From contig NZ_JAOEFC010000001.1 of NCBI RefSeq assembly GCF_025421715.1, positions 1,054,001-1,118,000 on the forward strand: DNA of 64,000 nucleotides. Direction: 5' to 3'. Source of the stretch: Microbacterium festucae (GTDB lineage: Bacteria; Actinomycetota; Actinomycetes; Actinomycetales; Microbacteriaceae). How positions within the stretch are numbered: position 1 is the stretch's first letter; each line of letters opens with the position of its first letter. Of the stretch, positions 18,596 through 27,914 are shown piece by piece. The notes beneath the pieces were generated by a model. That model saw only the letters and a program-made list of their open reading frames with translations, was not told the origin of the DNA and did not search any database. Position numbers and translations under genes: made by a program.

Positions 18596-19594
18596 ATGGC
18601 CAGTCAGGACTGGTTCGACAAGGACTTCTACAAAGTGCTCGGGGTGTCCAAGGACATCTCTGCCGCCGACCTGAAGAAGACGTATCGCAAGCTCGCGCGC
18701 ACCTACCACCCGGACTCCACACAGGGAGACCCGGCCAAGGAAGCGAAGTTCAAGGAGATCAGCGAGGCGTACGCCGTGCTCTCCGACAAGGAGCAGCGCG
18801 AGGAGTACGACCAGATCCGCGCGATGGGCGCCGGCAACGCGCGCTTCACGGCGCCGGGCGGCACCGGCGGCGGCTTCGAAGACGTCTTCAGCCGCTTCAG
18901 CAGCGGGGGCGCCCGCGGCACCCAGGGCGCCGACTTCGACGACATCTTCGCGATGTTCGGCCAGCAGTCCGGTGGCGGACGGTTCGGCTCCGGCCGGTTC
19001 GGCCAGCCCTCGGGCGGGTACCAGGGCTTCGGCGGACCGCAGCGCGGCACTGACGTCACCGCGCGCACGACGCTGGACTTCCAGACCGCCGTGCGCGGCG
19101 ACACCATCACCCTCGCCGGCGAAGACGGCAAGCCGTTCAAGGTGAAGATCCCCGCGGGGGTTTCCGACGGTCAGAAGATCCGCCTGCGCGGACGCGGCCG
19201 CCCGTCCCCCGACGGCGGCGAGGCCGGCGACATCGTCGTGGCCGTCACGGTGCGACCGCATCCGGTGTTCACCCGCGACGGACAGAACCTGCGCGTCACC
19301 GTGCCGGTCACCTTCACCGAGGCGGCGCTGGGTGCCACCATCGAGGTGCCCACCCTCGGCGGCGACGTCGTCAAGCTGCGCGTTGCCCCCGGCACCCCGT
19401 CGGGCCGTGTGCTGCGCGTCAAGGGACGCGGCGTCGAGTCGTCGAAGGGCACCGGCGACCTGCTCGCCGAGGTGCAGGTGGCCGTGCCCACCCACCTCGA
19501 CGACCGGGCGCGCGAGGCGCTCGAGCGGTTCCACGACCTGGAGCCGAAGGAGAACCCCCGCGCCGACCTGATGGCCAAGGCCCGCGGCGAGTAG
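18596..19594 (+). CDS. dnaJ: DnaJ-family co-chaperone without zinc finger (CbpA-like)
   Basis: 332 residues. The J domain is intact with His-Pro-Asp at residues 38-40 (ARTYHPDSTQGD). A Gly/Phe-rich region follows (about residues 80-150; GGGFEDVFSRFSSGG, FGSGRFGQPSGG), then two beta-barrel substrate domains (TTLDFQTAVRGDTITL, GDIVVAVTVRPHPVFTRDG). The four CxxCxGxG zinc-finger repeats of classical DnaJ are absent and the protein has no cysteine, so it is a class B J protein sitting in the dnaK operon. It stimulates DnaK ATPase and delivers substrates. Start 12 bases after grpE. Confidence 0.95.
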   Translation: MASQDWFDKDFYKVLGVSKDISAADLKKTYRKLARTYHPDSTQGDPAKEAKFKEISEAYAVLSDKEQREEYDQIRAMGAGNARFTAPGGTGGGFEDVFSRFSSGGARGTQGADFDDIFAMFGQQSGGGRFGSGRFGQPSGGYQGFGGPQRGTDVTARTTLDFQTAVRGDTITLAGEDGKPFKVKIPAGVSDGQKIRLRGRGRPSPDGGEAGDIVVAVTVRPHPVFTRDGQNLRVTVPVTFTEAALGATIEVPTLGGDVVKLRVAPGTPSGRVLRVKGRGVESSKGTGDLLAEVQVAVPTHLDDRAREALERFHDLEPKENPRADLMAKARGE

Positions 19595-19606
19595 GAGGCG
19601 AGCACG

Positions 19607-20032
19607 ATGCCGGAGGAACCCCTCGACGAGGAGGCCCCGATCTTCGCGATCGCCGTGGCCGCCGAGCTGGCCGGCATGCACCCGCAGACCCTGCGCCAGT
19701 ACGACCGGCTGGGGCTCGTGGTGCCCGCCCGCACCCAGGGTGGATCACGCCGCTACGCGCTGCGCCACGTCAAGCAGCTGCGCGAGGTGGCGGCCCTGTC
19801 GGCAGAGGGCATGAGCCTGCCGGCGATCTCGCGCATCATCGAGCTCGAGAACTCGGTGCGGATGCTGCGCGGCCAGGTGCGCGACCTCGAACAGCGCCTG
19901 CGCGAAGAGATGGACAGCCGCTCCCGCGTCTTCGCCGCCGGCGCCTCGGGCTCGGTGGTCACCCTGCGCCAGGGCACCCGCGTGCGCCGCGCGACCGAGG
20001 TCGTGGTCTGGCGCCCGCCCGCCGGCGACTGA
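19607..20032 (+). CDS. hspR: HspR, MerR-type heat-shock repressor
   Basis: 141 residues. The MerR-type winged helix is clear: IAVAAELAGMHPQTLRQYDRLG, then wing PARTQGGSRRYALRHV, followed by a coiled-coil dimer helix (IIELENSVRMLRGQVRDLEQRL). HspR with bound DnaK represses operons carrying HAIR palindromes; such sites are seen ahead of dnaK (16034) and clpB (51192). It is the last gene of the dnaK operon, 12 bases after dnaJ. Confidence 0.96.
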   Translation: MPEEPLDEEAPIFAIAVAAELAGMHPQTLRQYDRLGLVVPARTQGGSRRYALRHVKQLREVAALSAEGMSLPAISRIIELENSVRMLRGQVRDLEQRLREEMDSRSRVFAAGASGSVVTLRQGTRVRRATEVVVWRPPAGD

Positions 20033-20052
20033 GCCCCGGTGGCGTGTGGCCC

Positions 20053-20283
20053 CTGATTCGGGGTCGCGAGCTGCGGGCTCGGGCTGTGGCATCCGGTCGG
20101 TGGGGACCCCTCATGCCCGCGGGGCGAGAGCCCGTCTGATTCGGGGTCGCGAGCTGCGGGTTCGGGCCGTGGCATCCGGTCGTTGGCGACCCCTCATGCC
20201 CGCGGGGCGAGAGCCCGCCTGATTCGGGGTCGCGAGCGGCGGGCTCGGGCCGCACGAGCCGGTCGCTGGCGACCCCGAAATGA
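20053..20283. repeat. 83-base tandem hairpin repeats (2.8 copies)
   Basis: Units start at 20053, 20136 and 20219, an exact 83-base period; copies one and two differ at a handful of positions and copy three breaks off near 20283. Each opens with CTGATTCGGGGTCGCGAG and contains GCGACCCC (GGGACCCC in copy one) about 50 bases later, which pairs with the GGGGTCGC of the same unit to form a stem-loop. The last unit ends in GCGACCCCGAAAT, mirroring the start. It fills the 307-base spacer between the convergent genes hspR and the SDR at 20340. No gene is seen here. Confidence 0.85.
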
Positions 20284-20339
20284 GACAGACGTGCGGATGC
20301 CGGACGGCGGGCTGGCGCGCGACGTCCGGCATCCGGGGG

Positions 20340-21092
20340 TCAGCTCTGGCGCACCCGCACGTGGGTCATGCCGCCGTCGACCTCGAGCACCGTGCCGGTG
20401 GTCGAGCGCGACGTCGGGGCGGCGAGGTAGAGGATCGCGCCGGCGACCTCTTCGGGGGTGACCATGCGGCCGGTGGCCTGACGGGCATCGAGGGCGGCGC
20501 GCTCGGTGACCGGGTCGGCGAACTGGGTGAGGAACTTCTCGACGAAGGGGGTCGCGACCGTTCCGGGGCTCACCGCGTTCACGCGCACGCCCTCGCGCAC
20601 GTGGTCGGTGGCCATCGCGTAGGTCAGCGCCATCACGGCGCCCTTGGTCGCCGAGTACAGCGCCCGCTGCGGCAGTCCGTTGAGCGCGGCGATCGAGCAG
20701 AGGTTGACGATCGCGGCGTTCTCGGAGGCCCGCAGCAGCGGCAGCGCCGCGGCGGAGGTGCGCGCCATGCCGGTGACGTTGATGTCGAGCACGCGCGCCC
20801 AGTCGTCGTCGCCCTGCTCTTCGACCGTGCCGATCGCGCTGACGCCGGCGTTGTTGACGAGGATGTCGAGGCCGCCGAAGCGCTCGGCGATCTCGGCCAT
20901 CGCGGCCACGAGCGAGGCGCGGTCGCGCACGTTCGCGGCGATGCCGTGCAGCGGCTGCGGCACCCCGTCGGCGTTGATGTCGAGCACGACCACGGTCGCC
21001 CCGGCGTCGGCGAACGCTCGGGCGGTGGCCAGGCCGATGCCCGACGCGCCGCCGGTGACGGCCGCGACCAGCCCGTCGAACGCGCCGGTCAT
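20340..21092 (-). CDS. SDR dehydrogenase, probable 2-keto-3-deoxy-L-fuconate dehydrogenase
   Basis: 250 residues, classical short-chain dehydrogenase: cofactor loop TGGASGIGLATARAF, NNAG motif DILVNNAGVSAIG, catalytic Ser in NLCSIAALNG and YxxxK in YSATKGAV, C-terminal EVDGGMTHV. The family oxidises hydroxyl groups with NAD(P). Its place directly after a FAH-family hydrolase (ATGA overlap) in a locus with L-fuconate dehydratase makes the oxidation of 2-keto-3-deoxy-L-fuconate to the 2,4-diketo acid the likely job. The KduD-like SDR at 21973 is the other candidate for that step. Confidence 0.85.
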   Translation of the reverse strand: MTGAFDGLVAAVTGGASGIGLATARAFADAGATVVVLDINADGVPQPLHGIAANVRDRASLVAAMAEIAERFGGLDILVNNAGVSAIGTVEEQGDDDWARVLDINVTGMARTSAAALPLLRASENAAIVNLCSIAALNGLPQRALYSATKGAVMALTYAMATDHVREGVRVNAVSPGTVATPFVEKFLTQFADPVTERAALDARQATGRMVTPEEVAGAILYLAAPTSRSTTGTVLEVDGGMTHVRVRQS

Positions 21093-21940
21093 GCCTGCAC
21101 CAGCTCCTGGCGCGCACGGCCCAGGCCGTCGATCTCGAGCTCGACGACATCGCCCGCCCGCAGGTACGGCGTGCCGGGAAGACCGAGCGCGACGCCGGCG
21201 GGGGTGCCGGTGTTGATGAGGTCGCCGGGGCGCAGCACCATGAACTGCGACAGGTACCAGACCACGTGGGCGACCGAGAAGATCTGGGTGGCCGTCGACC
21301 CGTCCTGACGCAGCTGCCCGTTCACCCACAGGCGCAGCCCGAGCTGCTGCACGTCGGCGACGTCGGATGCCGGCACGAGCACGGGGCCCAGCGGGTTGAA
21401 CGTCTCGCAGCTCTTGCCCTTGTCCCACTGCCCGCCGCGTTCGAGCTGGAACTCGCGCTCCGACACGTCGTGCGAGAGCACGTAGCCGGCGATGTGCGCG
21501 GCGGCGTCTTCGGGGGAGTCGAGGTAGCGCGCGGTGCGGCCGATGACGACGCCGAGCTCCACCTCCCAGTCGGTCTTGGTCGAGTTGCGGGGGATGAGCA
21601 CCTGGTCGAACGGCCCGACGATGGTCGACGGGTCCTTCATGAACACGACGGGCTCGCCGGGGATGGCCGCGCCGGTCTCCTCGGCGTGGTCGCGGTAGTT
21701 CAGGCCGATGCAGACGATCTTCGTGGGCGGCGCGATCGGTGCGCCGACGCGCAGCTGCGCGGCCCCGTCGAGCAGCGGCAGGTCGCCGGCGTCGGCGGCC
21801 GCGCGCGCACGGGCGGCGCCGTCTGCGGCGAGGAAGGCGCCGTCGATGTCGGCGGTCAGCCCGCGCAGGTCGTAGACGGCGTCGCCGTGGTGCAGAACGG
21901 GGGTCTCGTGGCCGACGGGGCCGAGGCGTCCGAGTGTCAT
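21089..21940 (-). CDS. FAH-family hydrolase, probable 2,4-diketo-3-deoxy-L-fuconate hydrolase
   Basis: 283 residues of the fumarylacetoacetate hydrolase fold. Visible are KIVCIGLNYRDHAEETG, the metal-ligand block DWEVELGVVIGRTARYL with Asp in SHDVSEREFQ, and LINTGTPAGVALG near the C terminus. In L-fucose catabolism a member of this family cleaves 2,4-diketo-3-deoxy-L-fuconate to pyruvate and L-lactate, and the context (L-fuconate dehydratase, two SDRs) fits that. Second-last gene of the leftward operon, overlapping the SDR by four bases and 32 bases after the KduD-like gene. Confidence 0.85.
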   Translation of the reverse strand: MTLGRLGPVGHETPVLHHGDAVYDLRGLTADIDGAFLAADGAARARAAADAGDLPLLDGAAQLRVGAPIAPPTKIVCIGLNYRDHAEETGAAIPGEPVVFMKDPSTIVGPFDQVLIPRNSTKTDWEVELGVVIGRTARYLDSPEDAAAHIAGYVLSHDVSEREFQLERGGQWDKGKSCETFNPLGPVLVPASDVADVQQLGLRLWVNGQLRQDGSTATQIFSVAHVVWYLSQFMVLRPGDLINTGTPAGVALGLPGTPYLRAGDVVELEIDGLGRARQELVQA

Positions 21941-21972
21941 GGTGTCTCCTTCGGTGGAATGGGATTCGGGGG

Positions 21973-22731
21973 TCAGCGGCCGAGCCAGCCGCCGTCGACG
22001 GGCAGCACGACACCCGAGACGTAGTCGGATGCCGCGGAGGCGAGGAACACGGTCGCTCCCGCCAGGTCGCCCGCGGCGCCCCACCGGCCGGCGGGGATGC
22101 GGTCGAGGATGGCGCGCGAGCGGTCGGGGTCGGCGCGCAGCGCCTCGGTGTTGTCGGTGGCGATGTAGCCCGGCGCGATCGCGTTGACGGTCACGCCCTG
22201 TGCGGCCCACTCGTTCGACAGGGCGCGGGTGAGCCCGGCGATGCCCGACTTCGCCGCCGCATAGCCGGGCACGTTGATGCCGCCCTGGAAGCTCAGCAGC
22301 GACGCCGTGAAGATCACCTTGCCGCGCCCCCGCTCCAGCATGGTGCGGGCCAGGGCCTGCGTCAGACGGAACTGGCTGGAGAGGTTCACATCGATGACGC
22401 GGTCCCACAGGGCGAGCGGATGCTCGGCGGCGGGCGCCCGCTCGATCGTGCCGGCGTTGTTGACGAGGATGTCGACCCCGCGCCCGGCGAGCTCCGCGCC
22501 GAGCGACTCCACGGCATCCGGGTCGGCGAAGTCGCACGCGAACCCCTCGAACGAGCGGCCCGCGGCGGTGATGACGCGCTCGATCTCGCTGCCCGAGCGC
22601 TGCTGCGAAGCGCTCACGCCGATGATGTCGGCACCGGCGCCGGCGAGGGCGGATGCCATGGCGAAGCCGATGCCGCGCCGCGCCCCGGTGACGACGGCGG
22701 TGGTGCCGGTGAGGTCGAACAGCGTGCTCAT
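21973..22731 (-). CDS. KduD-like SDR oxidoreductase
   Basis: 252 residues, SDR with TGARRGIGFAMASALAGAGA, NNAG, catalytic Tyr/Lys in YAAAKSGIAGLTRALSNEWA, and VNAIAPGYIATDNTEALRADPDR, which is the segment typical of 2-deoxy-D-gluconate 3-dehydrogenases and related sugar-acid SDRs. It may carry the same or an alternative oxidation in the fucose pathway, or act on another deoxy sugar acid. ATGA overlap with the upstream zinc dehydrogenase. Confidence 0.85.
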   Translation of the reverse strand: MSTLFDLTGTTAVVTGARRGIGFAMASALAGAGADIIGVSASQQRSGSEIERVITAAGRSFEGFACDFADPDAVESLGAELAGRGVDILVNNAGTIERAPAAEHPLALWDRVIDVNLSSQFRLTQALARTMLERGRGKVIFTASLLSFQGGINVPGYAAAKSGIAGLTRALSNEWAAQGVTVNAIAPGYIATDNTEALRADPDRSRAILDRIPAGRWGAAGDLAGATVFLASAASDYVSGVVLPVDGGWLGR

Positions 22732-23753
22732 CGGCCCGCTCCGGCCACGTCGACGAGGATCTTCATGGCCCGGCCGGCTTCGAGGTCGGCGAACGCGGTC
22801 TGGGTCTGGGCGAGCGGCACGACGCGGGTGATGAGCGTGTCGGCGGGGATCACACCCTCGGCGACGAGCTCGACGGCCGTCTCGAAGTCGGCGCGCTGGT
22901 AGACGCGCGCGCCCAGCAGGCGCAGCTCGCGCCAGAACACCCGCTGCAGGTCGATCTCGCGCGGGGTCGGGTGGATCGCGACGACCACGATGGTGCCGCG
23001 CACCTTGGCCAGGGCGGTGGCCCCCCGCACGGCCGCCGCCGCGCCCGACACCTCGAAGACCACGTCGGCGCCGGCGCCGTGCGTCCACTGCTCCACCCAG
23101 GCGACCTGGTCGCTCGCGCGCGGGTCGAGCGTCGCGAAGCCCAGCGCCTCGATCTGGGCGCGCCGCTGGGCGTCGAGTTCGATCACCACCACCTCCGCGC
23201 CGAAGTGACGTGCGACGGTGGCGATGAGAACGCCGATGGGCCCGCCGCCGATGACCACGGCCGTGTCGCCGGGCTGCAGCTCGGAGCGCCGCACGTCGTG
23301 CACGGCGACGGCCACCGGCTCGACGAGGGCCGCGTGGTCGAGGCGCACGCCGTCGGGCAGGCGCACCAGGGTCTCGGCGGGCACGTTCCACAGCTCCTGC
23401 AGCGAGCCGGGCGAGTCGATGCCGATGAAGTCGAGGTGCTGGCAGATGTGCTCGTTGCCGGCGCGGCAGGCCGGGCAGGTGCCGTCCCAGGCCAGCGGCA
23501 TCACCGTGACGCCGTCGCCGACCGCCCAGCCCGCCACACGCTCGCCGAGGGCGGCGATCGTGCCGCTCATCTCGTGGCCGAACACGAGCGGCCGGCTCAC
23601 CCGGGCGTCCATGTGGCCGTGGAGGATGTGCAGGTCGGTGCCGCACAGGCCCGTGTAGGCGACGGCGATCTGCACCGTTCCGGGCGCGGGCGCGGCCGGA
23701 ACAGCATCGACGATCTCGATGGTGTGGTCTCCCACGTACGTTGCTGTCCGCAT
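22728..23753 (-). CDS. Zinc-dependent medium-chain dehydrogenase (sorbitol/threonine DH-like)
   Basis: 341 residues. Catalytic zinc ligands are seen as Cys in GLCGTDLHILHG and His-Glu in FGHEMSGTI; of the structural zinc cysteines the run CPACRAGNEHIC shows three. The Rossmann loop is VVIGGGPIGVLIATVARHFGA. Family enzymes oxidise polyols, sugars or amino-alcohols with NAD. First gene of the four-gene leftward operon; ATG 23753 has a GAGAGG site. In this locus it could oxidise L-fucose itself, L-lactaldehyde or another sugar, which the sequence does not decide. Confidence 0.88.
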   Translation of the reverse strand: MRTATYVGDHTIEIVDAVPAAPAPGTVQIAVAYTGLCGTDLHILHGHMDARVSRPLVFGHEMSGTIAALGERVAGWAVGDGVTVMPLAWDGTCPACRAGNEHICQHLDFIGIDSPGSLQELWNVPAETLVRLPDGVRLDHAALVEPVAVAVHDVRRSELQPGDTAVVIGGGPIGVLIATVARHFGAEVVVIELDAQRRAQIEALGFATLDPRASDQVAWVEQWTHGAGADVVFEVSGAAAAVRGATALAKVRGTIVVVAIHPTPREIDLQRVFWRELRLLGARVYQRADFETAVELVAEGVIPADTLITRVVPLAQTQTAFADLEAGRAMKILVDVAGAGR

Positions 23754-23768
23754 TGACGGCCTCTCAAA

Positions 23769-23842
23769 CATCGGATGAATCCTCGCACAATCATGCACTA
23801 CGAGCCCTCCCGGCGGCAATCGGCTTGATTCATCTAATGAAC
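23769..23842. promoter_or_regulatory. Divergent fucose control region with two putative GntR operators
   Basis: CATCGGATGAAT (23769-23780) and CATCTAATGAAC (23831-23842) flank the spacer between the leftward dehydrogenase operon and the rightward reductase operon. Both fit ATCnnATGAwC-like sites also found at 26973 and 28280. They are the likely binding sites of the GntR regulator at 26155. Confidence 0.6.
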
Positions 23843-23875
23843 GCCCTACAATCAGACGCGACGAAAGGGACCACC

Positions 23876-24853
23876 ATGCAGACGCGCGCAACGAAGCGCG
23901 GCCTGGAGCTCACCCAGCTGGGGCTCGGCGCCGCGCAGCTGGGCAACCTCTACCGTGTGACGACCGACGACGAGGCCGCCGAGACGGTCGACGAGGCATG
24001 GGCCGCCGGCATCCGCTACTTCGACACCGCCCCGCACTACGGCGTCGGCCTCTCGGAGCGGCGACTGGGCGCGCACCTGCGGGAGCACCCCCGCGAAGAG
24101 TACGTCATCTCGACCAAGGTCGGGCGGCTGCTCGTGCCGAGCCCCGAGACCGCCCACGAGCGCGACGGGCACGGGTTCGACGTTCCCGCCGATCCGCGCC
24201 GCGAATGGGACTTCAGCCGCGACGGCATCCTGCGTTCGGTGGAGGCCTCGCTCGAGCGCACCGGGCTCGACCGTTTCGACATCCTCTACCTGCACGACCC
24301 CGACGAGCACTTCGCGCAGGCCTCGACCGAGGGCATCGGCGCGCTGATCGAGCTGCGCGAGCAGGGCGTGGTGCGGGCGGTGGGCGCCGGCATGAACCAC
24401 GCCGCGCCGCTGGCCGAGCTCATCCGCCGCGCCGACGTCGACCTGGTGATGTGCGCCGGTCGCTACACGCTCATCGACGACCGCGCCGCCGCCGAGCTGC
24501 TGCCCCTCGCCCTGGAGCGGGAGGTCGGCGTCGTGATCGCGGGCGTCTACAACTCCGGGCTGCTGAGCACCGCGCGCCCCGCCCCCGACGCGACCTTCGA
24601 CTACCTGCCCGCCCCGCCCGAGATCCGCGCGGTCGCCGAACGCGCCGCCGACATCAGCGAGGCGCACGGCGTGACCCTGCCCGAAGTCGCCCTCGCCTAC
24701 GTGTGGCGCCACCCCGCGGTCGCGTCGGTCGTCGTCGGCGCCCGCGGCCGCGCGCAGGTCGCGCAGAACGCGGCCCGCGCCACCACCACTGTCCCCGATG
24801 CCCTGTGGGGCGACCTCGCCGAGGCGGGCATCATCCCGAAGGAGCCGGCATGA
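23876..24853 (+). CDS. Aldo/keto reductase, probable L-fucose dehydrogenase
   Basis: 325 residues, AKR barrel of the D-threo-aldose/L-fucose 1-dehydrogenase type: [16 protein letters not shown] at the start, [19 protein letters not shown] with the catalytic Tyr, [14 protein letters not shown] with the Lys, [13 protein letters not shown] with the His, and the NAD(P) site [16 protein letters not shown]. It would oxidise L-fucose at C1 to the lactone, the first step of the route completed by genes at 27018, 24850, 20340 and 21089. It overlaps the next gene by ATGA. Confidence 0.88.
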   Translation: MQTRATKRGLELTQLGLGAAQLGNLYRVTTDDEAAETVDEAWAAGIRYFDTAPHYGVGLSERRLGAHLREHPREEYVISTKVGRLLVPSPETAHERDGHGFDVPADPRREWDFSRDGILRSVEASLERTGLDRFDILYLHDPDEHFAQASTEGIGALIELREQGVVRAVGAGMNHAAPLAELIRRADVDLVMCAGRYTLIDDRAAAELLPLALEREVGVVIAGVYNSGLLSTARPAPDATFDYLPAPPEIRAVAERAADISEAHGVTLPEVALAYVWRHPAVASVVVGARGRAQVAQNAARATTTVPDALWGDLAEAGIIPKEPA

Positions 24854-26154
24854 CCACCATCACCGCTGTGACCGCACACGACGTGCGGTTCCCGACCTCG
24901 CTCAGCATGGACGGGTCGGACGCCATGAACAAAGACGGCGACTACTCCGCCGCCTACGTCGTGGTGCACACCGACGACCCCGCCGTGAAGGGCTACGGGT
25001 TCACCTTCACGATCGGCCGCGGCAACGACCTGTGCGTGGAGGCGGCGCGTCAGCGCGGCATCCCCCTGGTGGGCCGCTCGGTCGAAGACAGCATCGCCGA
25101 CCTGGGCGGGCTCTACCGCGAGCTCGCGTCGGACTCGCAGCTGCGTTGGCTCGGCCCGGAGAAGGGCGTCGTGCACCTGGGCATGGCCGCGGTGATGAAC
25201 GCGATGTGGGACCTCGCCGCGCGGGTCGCCGGCAAGCCGCTGTGGCGACTGCTGGCCGAGATGACCCCCGAGCAGCTCGTCGACGTCGCCGACCTGAAGT
25301 ACCTCTCCGACGCCCTCACCCGTGACGAGGCGATCGCGCTGCTGGCCGACCTCGCCCCCACCCGCGGGCAGCGCATCGACGAGCTCGCCGCGCGCGGCGG
25401 CTACCCCTGCTACACGACCAGCGCCGGGTGGCTGGGCTACAGCGACGACAAGCTGCGGCGCCTGCTGCAGGAGGCCGTCGACGAGGGCTACCGTCACGTG
25501 AAGCTCAAGGTCGGCTCGAACCTCGACGACGACATCCGCCGCCTGCGCATCGCGCGCGAGGTGATCGGCTGGGACGCCAACCTCATGATCGACGCGAACC
25601 AGGTGTGGGACGTGCCGGAGGCCATCGAGTGGATGTCGCACCTGGCCGAGTTCCGGCCGCTGTGGATCGAAGAGCCCACCAGCCCCGACGACGTGCTCGG
25701 TCACGCCGCGGTGCGCAAGGCCGTCGCCCCCATCGGCGTCGCCACCGGTGAGCACGGCATGAACCGGGTGCTGTTCAAGCAGATGTTCCAGGCCGAGGCG
25801 ATCGACTTCTGCCAGCTCGACTCGGCGCGGCTGGCCAGCGTGAACGAGATCATCGCGGTCTACCTCATGGCCAAGAAGTTCGGCGTGCCGGTGTGCCCGC
25901 ACGCCGGCGGCGTCGGCCTGTGCGAGCTCGTGCAGCACCTGTCGATCTTCGACTACGTGTGCGTCTCGGGATCGCTCGAGAACCGCGTCACCGAGTTCGT
26001 CGACCACCTGCACGAGCACTTCACCGACCCGTGCATCGTCGAGAACGGGCACTACACGCTGCCGTCGCTGCCCGGCTACAGCGCGCAGATGCACGACGCC
26101 TCGGTGGCGGAGTACTCGTACCCCGACGGGACGTATTGGGCGGGCGCCCGCTGA
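24850..26154 (+). CDS. L-fuconate dehydratase (enolase superfamily)
   Basis: 434 residues and very close in pattern to characterised L-fuconate dehydratases (including human ENOSF1): [39 protein letters not shown], the base pair KLKVGS (KxK), metal ligands Asp in MIDANQVWD, Glu in [10 protein letters not shown] and Glu in TGEHGMNRV, and the catalytic His in [18 protein letters not shown]. It dehydrates L-fuconate to 2-keto-3-deoxy-L-fuconate with Mg2+. This is the gene that fixes the identity of the whole locus. Its TGA is immediately followed by the stop of the convergent GntR gene (TGATCA). Confidence 0.96.
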   Translation: MTTITAVTAHDVRFPTSLSMDGSDAMNKDGDYSAAYVVVHTDDPAVKGYGFTFTIGRGNDLCVEAARQRGIPLVGRSVEDSIADLGGLYRELASDSQLRWLGPEKGVVHLGMAAVMNAMWDLAARVAGKPLWRLLAEMTPEQLVDVADLKYLSDALTRDEAIALLADLAPTRGQRIDELAARGGYPCYTTSAGWLGYSDDKLRRLLQEAVDEGYRHVKLKVGSNLDDDIRRLRIAREVIGWDANLMIDANQVWDVPEAIEWMSHLAEFRPLWIEEPTSPDDVLGHAAVRKAVAPIGVATGEHGMNRVLFKQMFQAEAIDFCQLDSARLASVNEIIAVYLMAKKFGVPVCPHAGGVGLCELVQHLSIFDYVCVSGSLENRVTEFVDHLHEHFTDPCIVENGHYTLPSLPGYSAQMHDASVAEYSYPDGTYWAGAR

Positions 26155-26898
26155 TCAGACCCGCGGCGCCTCGGGGTCTTCGGCGGCGTGCTCGGCGCTG
26201 AACTGCTCGACCCCGAGCAGGTGCACCGACATGCGGATCCGGGCACGCTCGGGGTCGCGACGCACGAGCTCGGCGAGGATCGCCCGGTGCTCGGCCTGCG
26301 TCTCGGCCACCGACCCGCGGTGCGAGATCGCGCGCCACAGCCGCGCGCGGAACGTGCGGCCCACGAGCGCGTCGATCATCGCCGCCATCGGAGGGTTGCC
26401 GGCGGCCTGCGCGATGCGAGAGTGGAACTCGGCGTCGGCGCGGATGAAGTCCTCGAGGTCGATGTCGCCGCCGTCGTCGAGTGCGGCTTCCACCGACCCC
26501 AGCAGGTCGTCGAGGCCGGCGAGCTCGTCGTCGGTCATGCGGATCGCCGCCCGCGCGGCCGACTCCGTCTCGAGGATGCGGCGCACCGCCAGCAGGTCGG
26601 CGGCGTGCGCCGGCTGCTGCAGCTCGGCGAGGAACCCGAGCGGGCTCAGCAGGCTCGCCGGGTCGAGCGCGGTCACGTAGGTGCCGTCGCCCTGCCGGGT
26701 CTCGAGCACGCCCAGCGCGGCCAGGGCGCGCACGCCCTCGCGCAGCGAGCCGCGAGAGACGGCGAACTGCACCGCGAGGTCCTTCTCGATCGGCAGGCGC
26801 GAACCCGGCCGCAGCTCGCCGCGGCTGATCATGCCGGTGATGCCGTCGATCACGACGTCGGTCTGCGAACGTGACGAAGCGGCGGCGTCGGTGCTCAT
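26155..26898 (-). CDS. GntR/FadR-type regulator of the fucose locus
   Basis: 247 residues. N-terminal winged helix (GSRLPIEKDLAVQFAVSRGSLREGVRALAAL split over the recognition helix, then TRQGDGTYV) and a C-terminal FCD effector domain (RRILETESAARAAIRMTDDE, DAEFHSRIAQAAGNPPMAAMI, with the usual His/Asp metal or ligand residues). It is divergent from the lactonase operon and convergent with the dehydratase, sitting in the middle of the locus, so a repressor lifted by a fucose-pathway intermediate is the likely role. ATG 26898 is chosen; ATG 26922 adds eight residues. Confidence 0.9.
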   Translation of the reverse strand: MSTDAAASSRSQTDVVIDGITGMISRGELRPGSRLPIEKDLAVQFAVSRGSLREGVRALAALGVLETRQGDGTYVTALDPASLLSPLGFLAELQQPAHAADLLAVRRILETESAARAAIRMTDDELAGLDDLLGSVEAALDDGGDIDLEDFIRADAEFHSRIAQAAGNPPMAAMIDALVGRTFRARLWRAISHRGSVAETQAEHRAILAELVRRDPERARIRMSVHLLGVEQFSAEHAAEDPEAPRV

Positions 26899-26972
26899 CC
26901 GAGCAGTGTACGGTGCAGTCATCGGAGCAATGGGCCGCCTCCGGCGGAGATTCGTCGCGCCACGGCCCGATA

Positions 26973-26984
26973 CATCCGATGATC
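26973..26984. promoter_or_regulatory. Putative GntR operator before the lactonase gene
   Basis: CATCCGATGATC in the 119-base divergent spacer, matching the sites at 23769, 23831 and 28280. It is well placed for autoregulation and control of the amidohydrolase-mutarotase pair. Confidence 0.55.
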
Positions 26985-27017
26985 TGGTTTCAATGACGAC
27001 TCCCGAAGGAGACACGA

Positions 27018-27914
27018 ATGGCCCACCCGGTCATCGACGCGCACCAGCACGTCTGGGATCCCGCCCGCGCCGCGTACGACTGGCTCACCGCCGATCTGGC
27101 GCCGATCGACACGGCGATGTCGTTCGACGACGTCGCGCCCGAGCTGGATGCGGCCGGCGTCGATGCCACCGTGCAGGTGCAGTCGGCCGACAACCCCGAA
27201 GACACCGCGCTCATGCGGGAGTCGGCGGCCCGGCATCCGCAGGTGGTGGGCATCGTCGGCTACGCGCCGCTGCACGATCCGGATGCCACCGCCGCCACGC
27301 TCGCCGCGTGGGCAGGCGACCCGCTGATGGTGGGCGTGCGCACCCTCATCCATAACCAGCCCGACGACGACTGGCTGCTGCGCGGCGACGTCGACGCGAG
27401 CCTCGGCCTGCTCGCCGCGGCCGACCTGAGCTTCGACATCGTGGCCGTGCGCCCCCGCCACCTCGAACTGGTGTCGGTGGTGGCAGAGCGGCATCCGGGT
27501 CTGCGGATCGTCATCGACCACCTCGGTCACCCGCCGGTCGGCACCGACGACCGGGAACCCTGGAAGAGCCTCATCGCGCGCGCCGCGGAGCACCCGCAGG
27601 TGCACGCGAAGGTCAGCGGCCTCTACGCCGCGACCGGCGACATGGCGGCGTGGACGCCCGACGCGATCCGCCCGTTCACCGACCACGCCCTCGACGTCTT
27701 CGGCGCCGACCGCCTGATGTACGGCGGCGACTGGCCGATCTCGGTGCCCGGCGGCGGCTATGCGCGGGTGTGGGCGGGACTGAACGAGATCTTCGCCGAA
27801 TGGGACGCCTCGGCGCGCGAGGCGGTGCTCGGCAGGACCGCGGCACGCTTCTACCGCCTGGATGCGGCACGGCTGGGTGCCGTCGGCGCGGGCGCCGAGG
27901 GAGGCCGGGCATGA
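27018..27914 (+). CDS. Amidohydrolase-2 family lactonase, probable L-fuconolactonase
   Basis: 298 residues, TIM-barrel amidohydrolase: HxH metal motif in VIDAHQHVWDP, VVIDHLGHPPVG type segment (RIVIDHLGHPP), HAKVSGLYAA with a conserved Lys/Ser, and MYGGDWPISVPGG with the late Asp. The family includes L-fuconolactone and L-rhamnono-lactone hydrolases. It opens the fuconolactone to L-fuconate, between the reductase and the dehydratase steps. ATGA overlap with the mutarotase. Confidence 0.9.
   Translation: MAHPVIDAHQHVWDPARAAYDWLTADLAPIDTAMSFDDVAPELDAAGVDATVQVQSADNPEDTALMRESAARHPQVVGIVGYAPLHDPDATAATLAAWAGDPLMVGVRTLIHNQPDDDWLLRGDVDASLGLLAAADLSFDIVAVRPRHLELVSVVAERHPGLRIVIDHLGHPPVGTDDREPWKSLIARAAEHPQVHAKVSGLYAATGDMAAWTPDAIRPFTDHALDVFGADRLMYGGDWPISVPGGGYARVWAGLNEIFAEWDASAREAVLGRTAARFYRLDAARLGAVGAGAEGGRA

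Noticed and set aside
20053..20283. A possible CRISPR array or replication origin with iterons.
   Set aside because: The 83-base units are contiguous with no spacers, and no replication initiator or cas gene is near.
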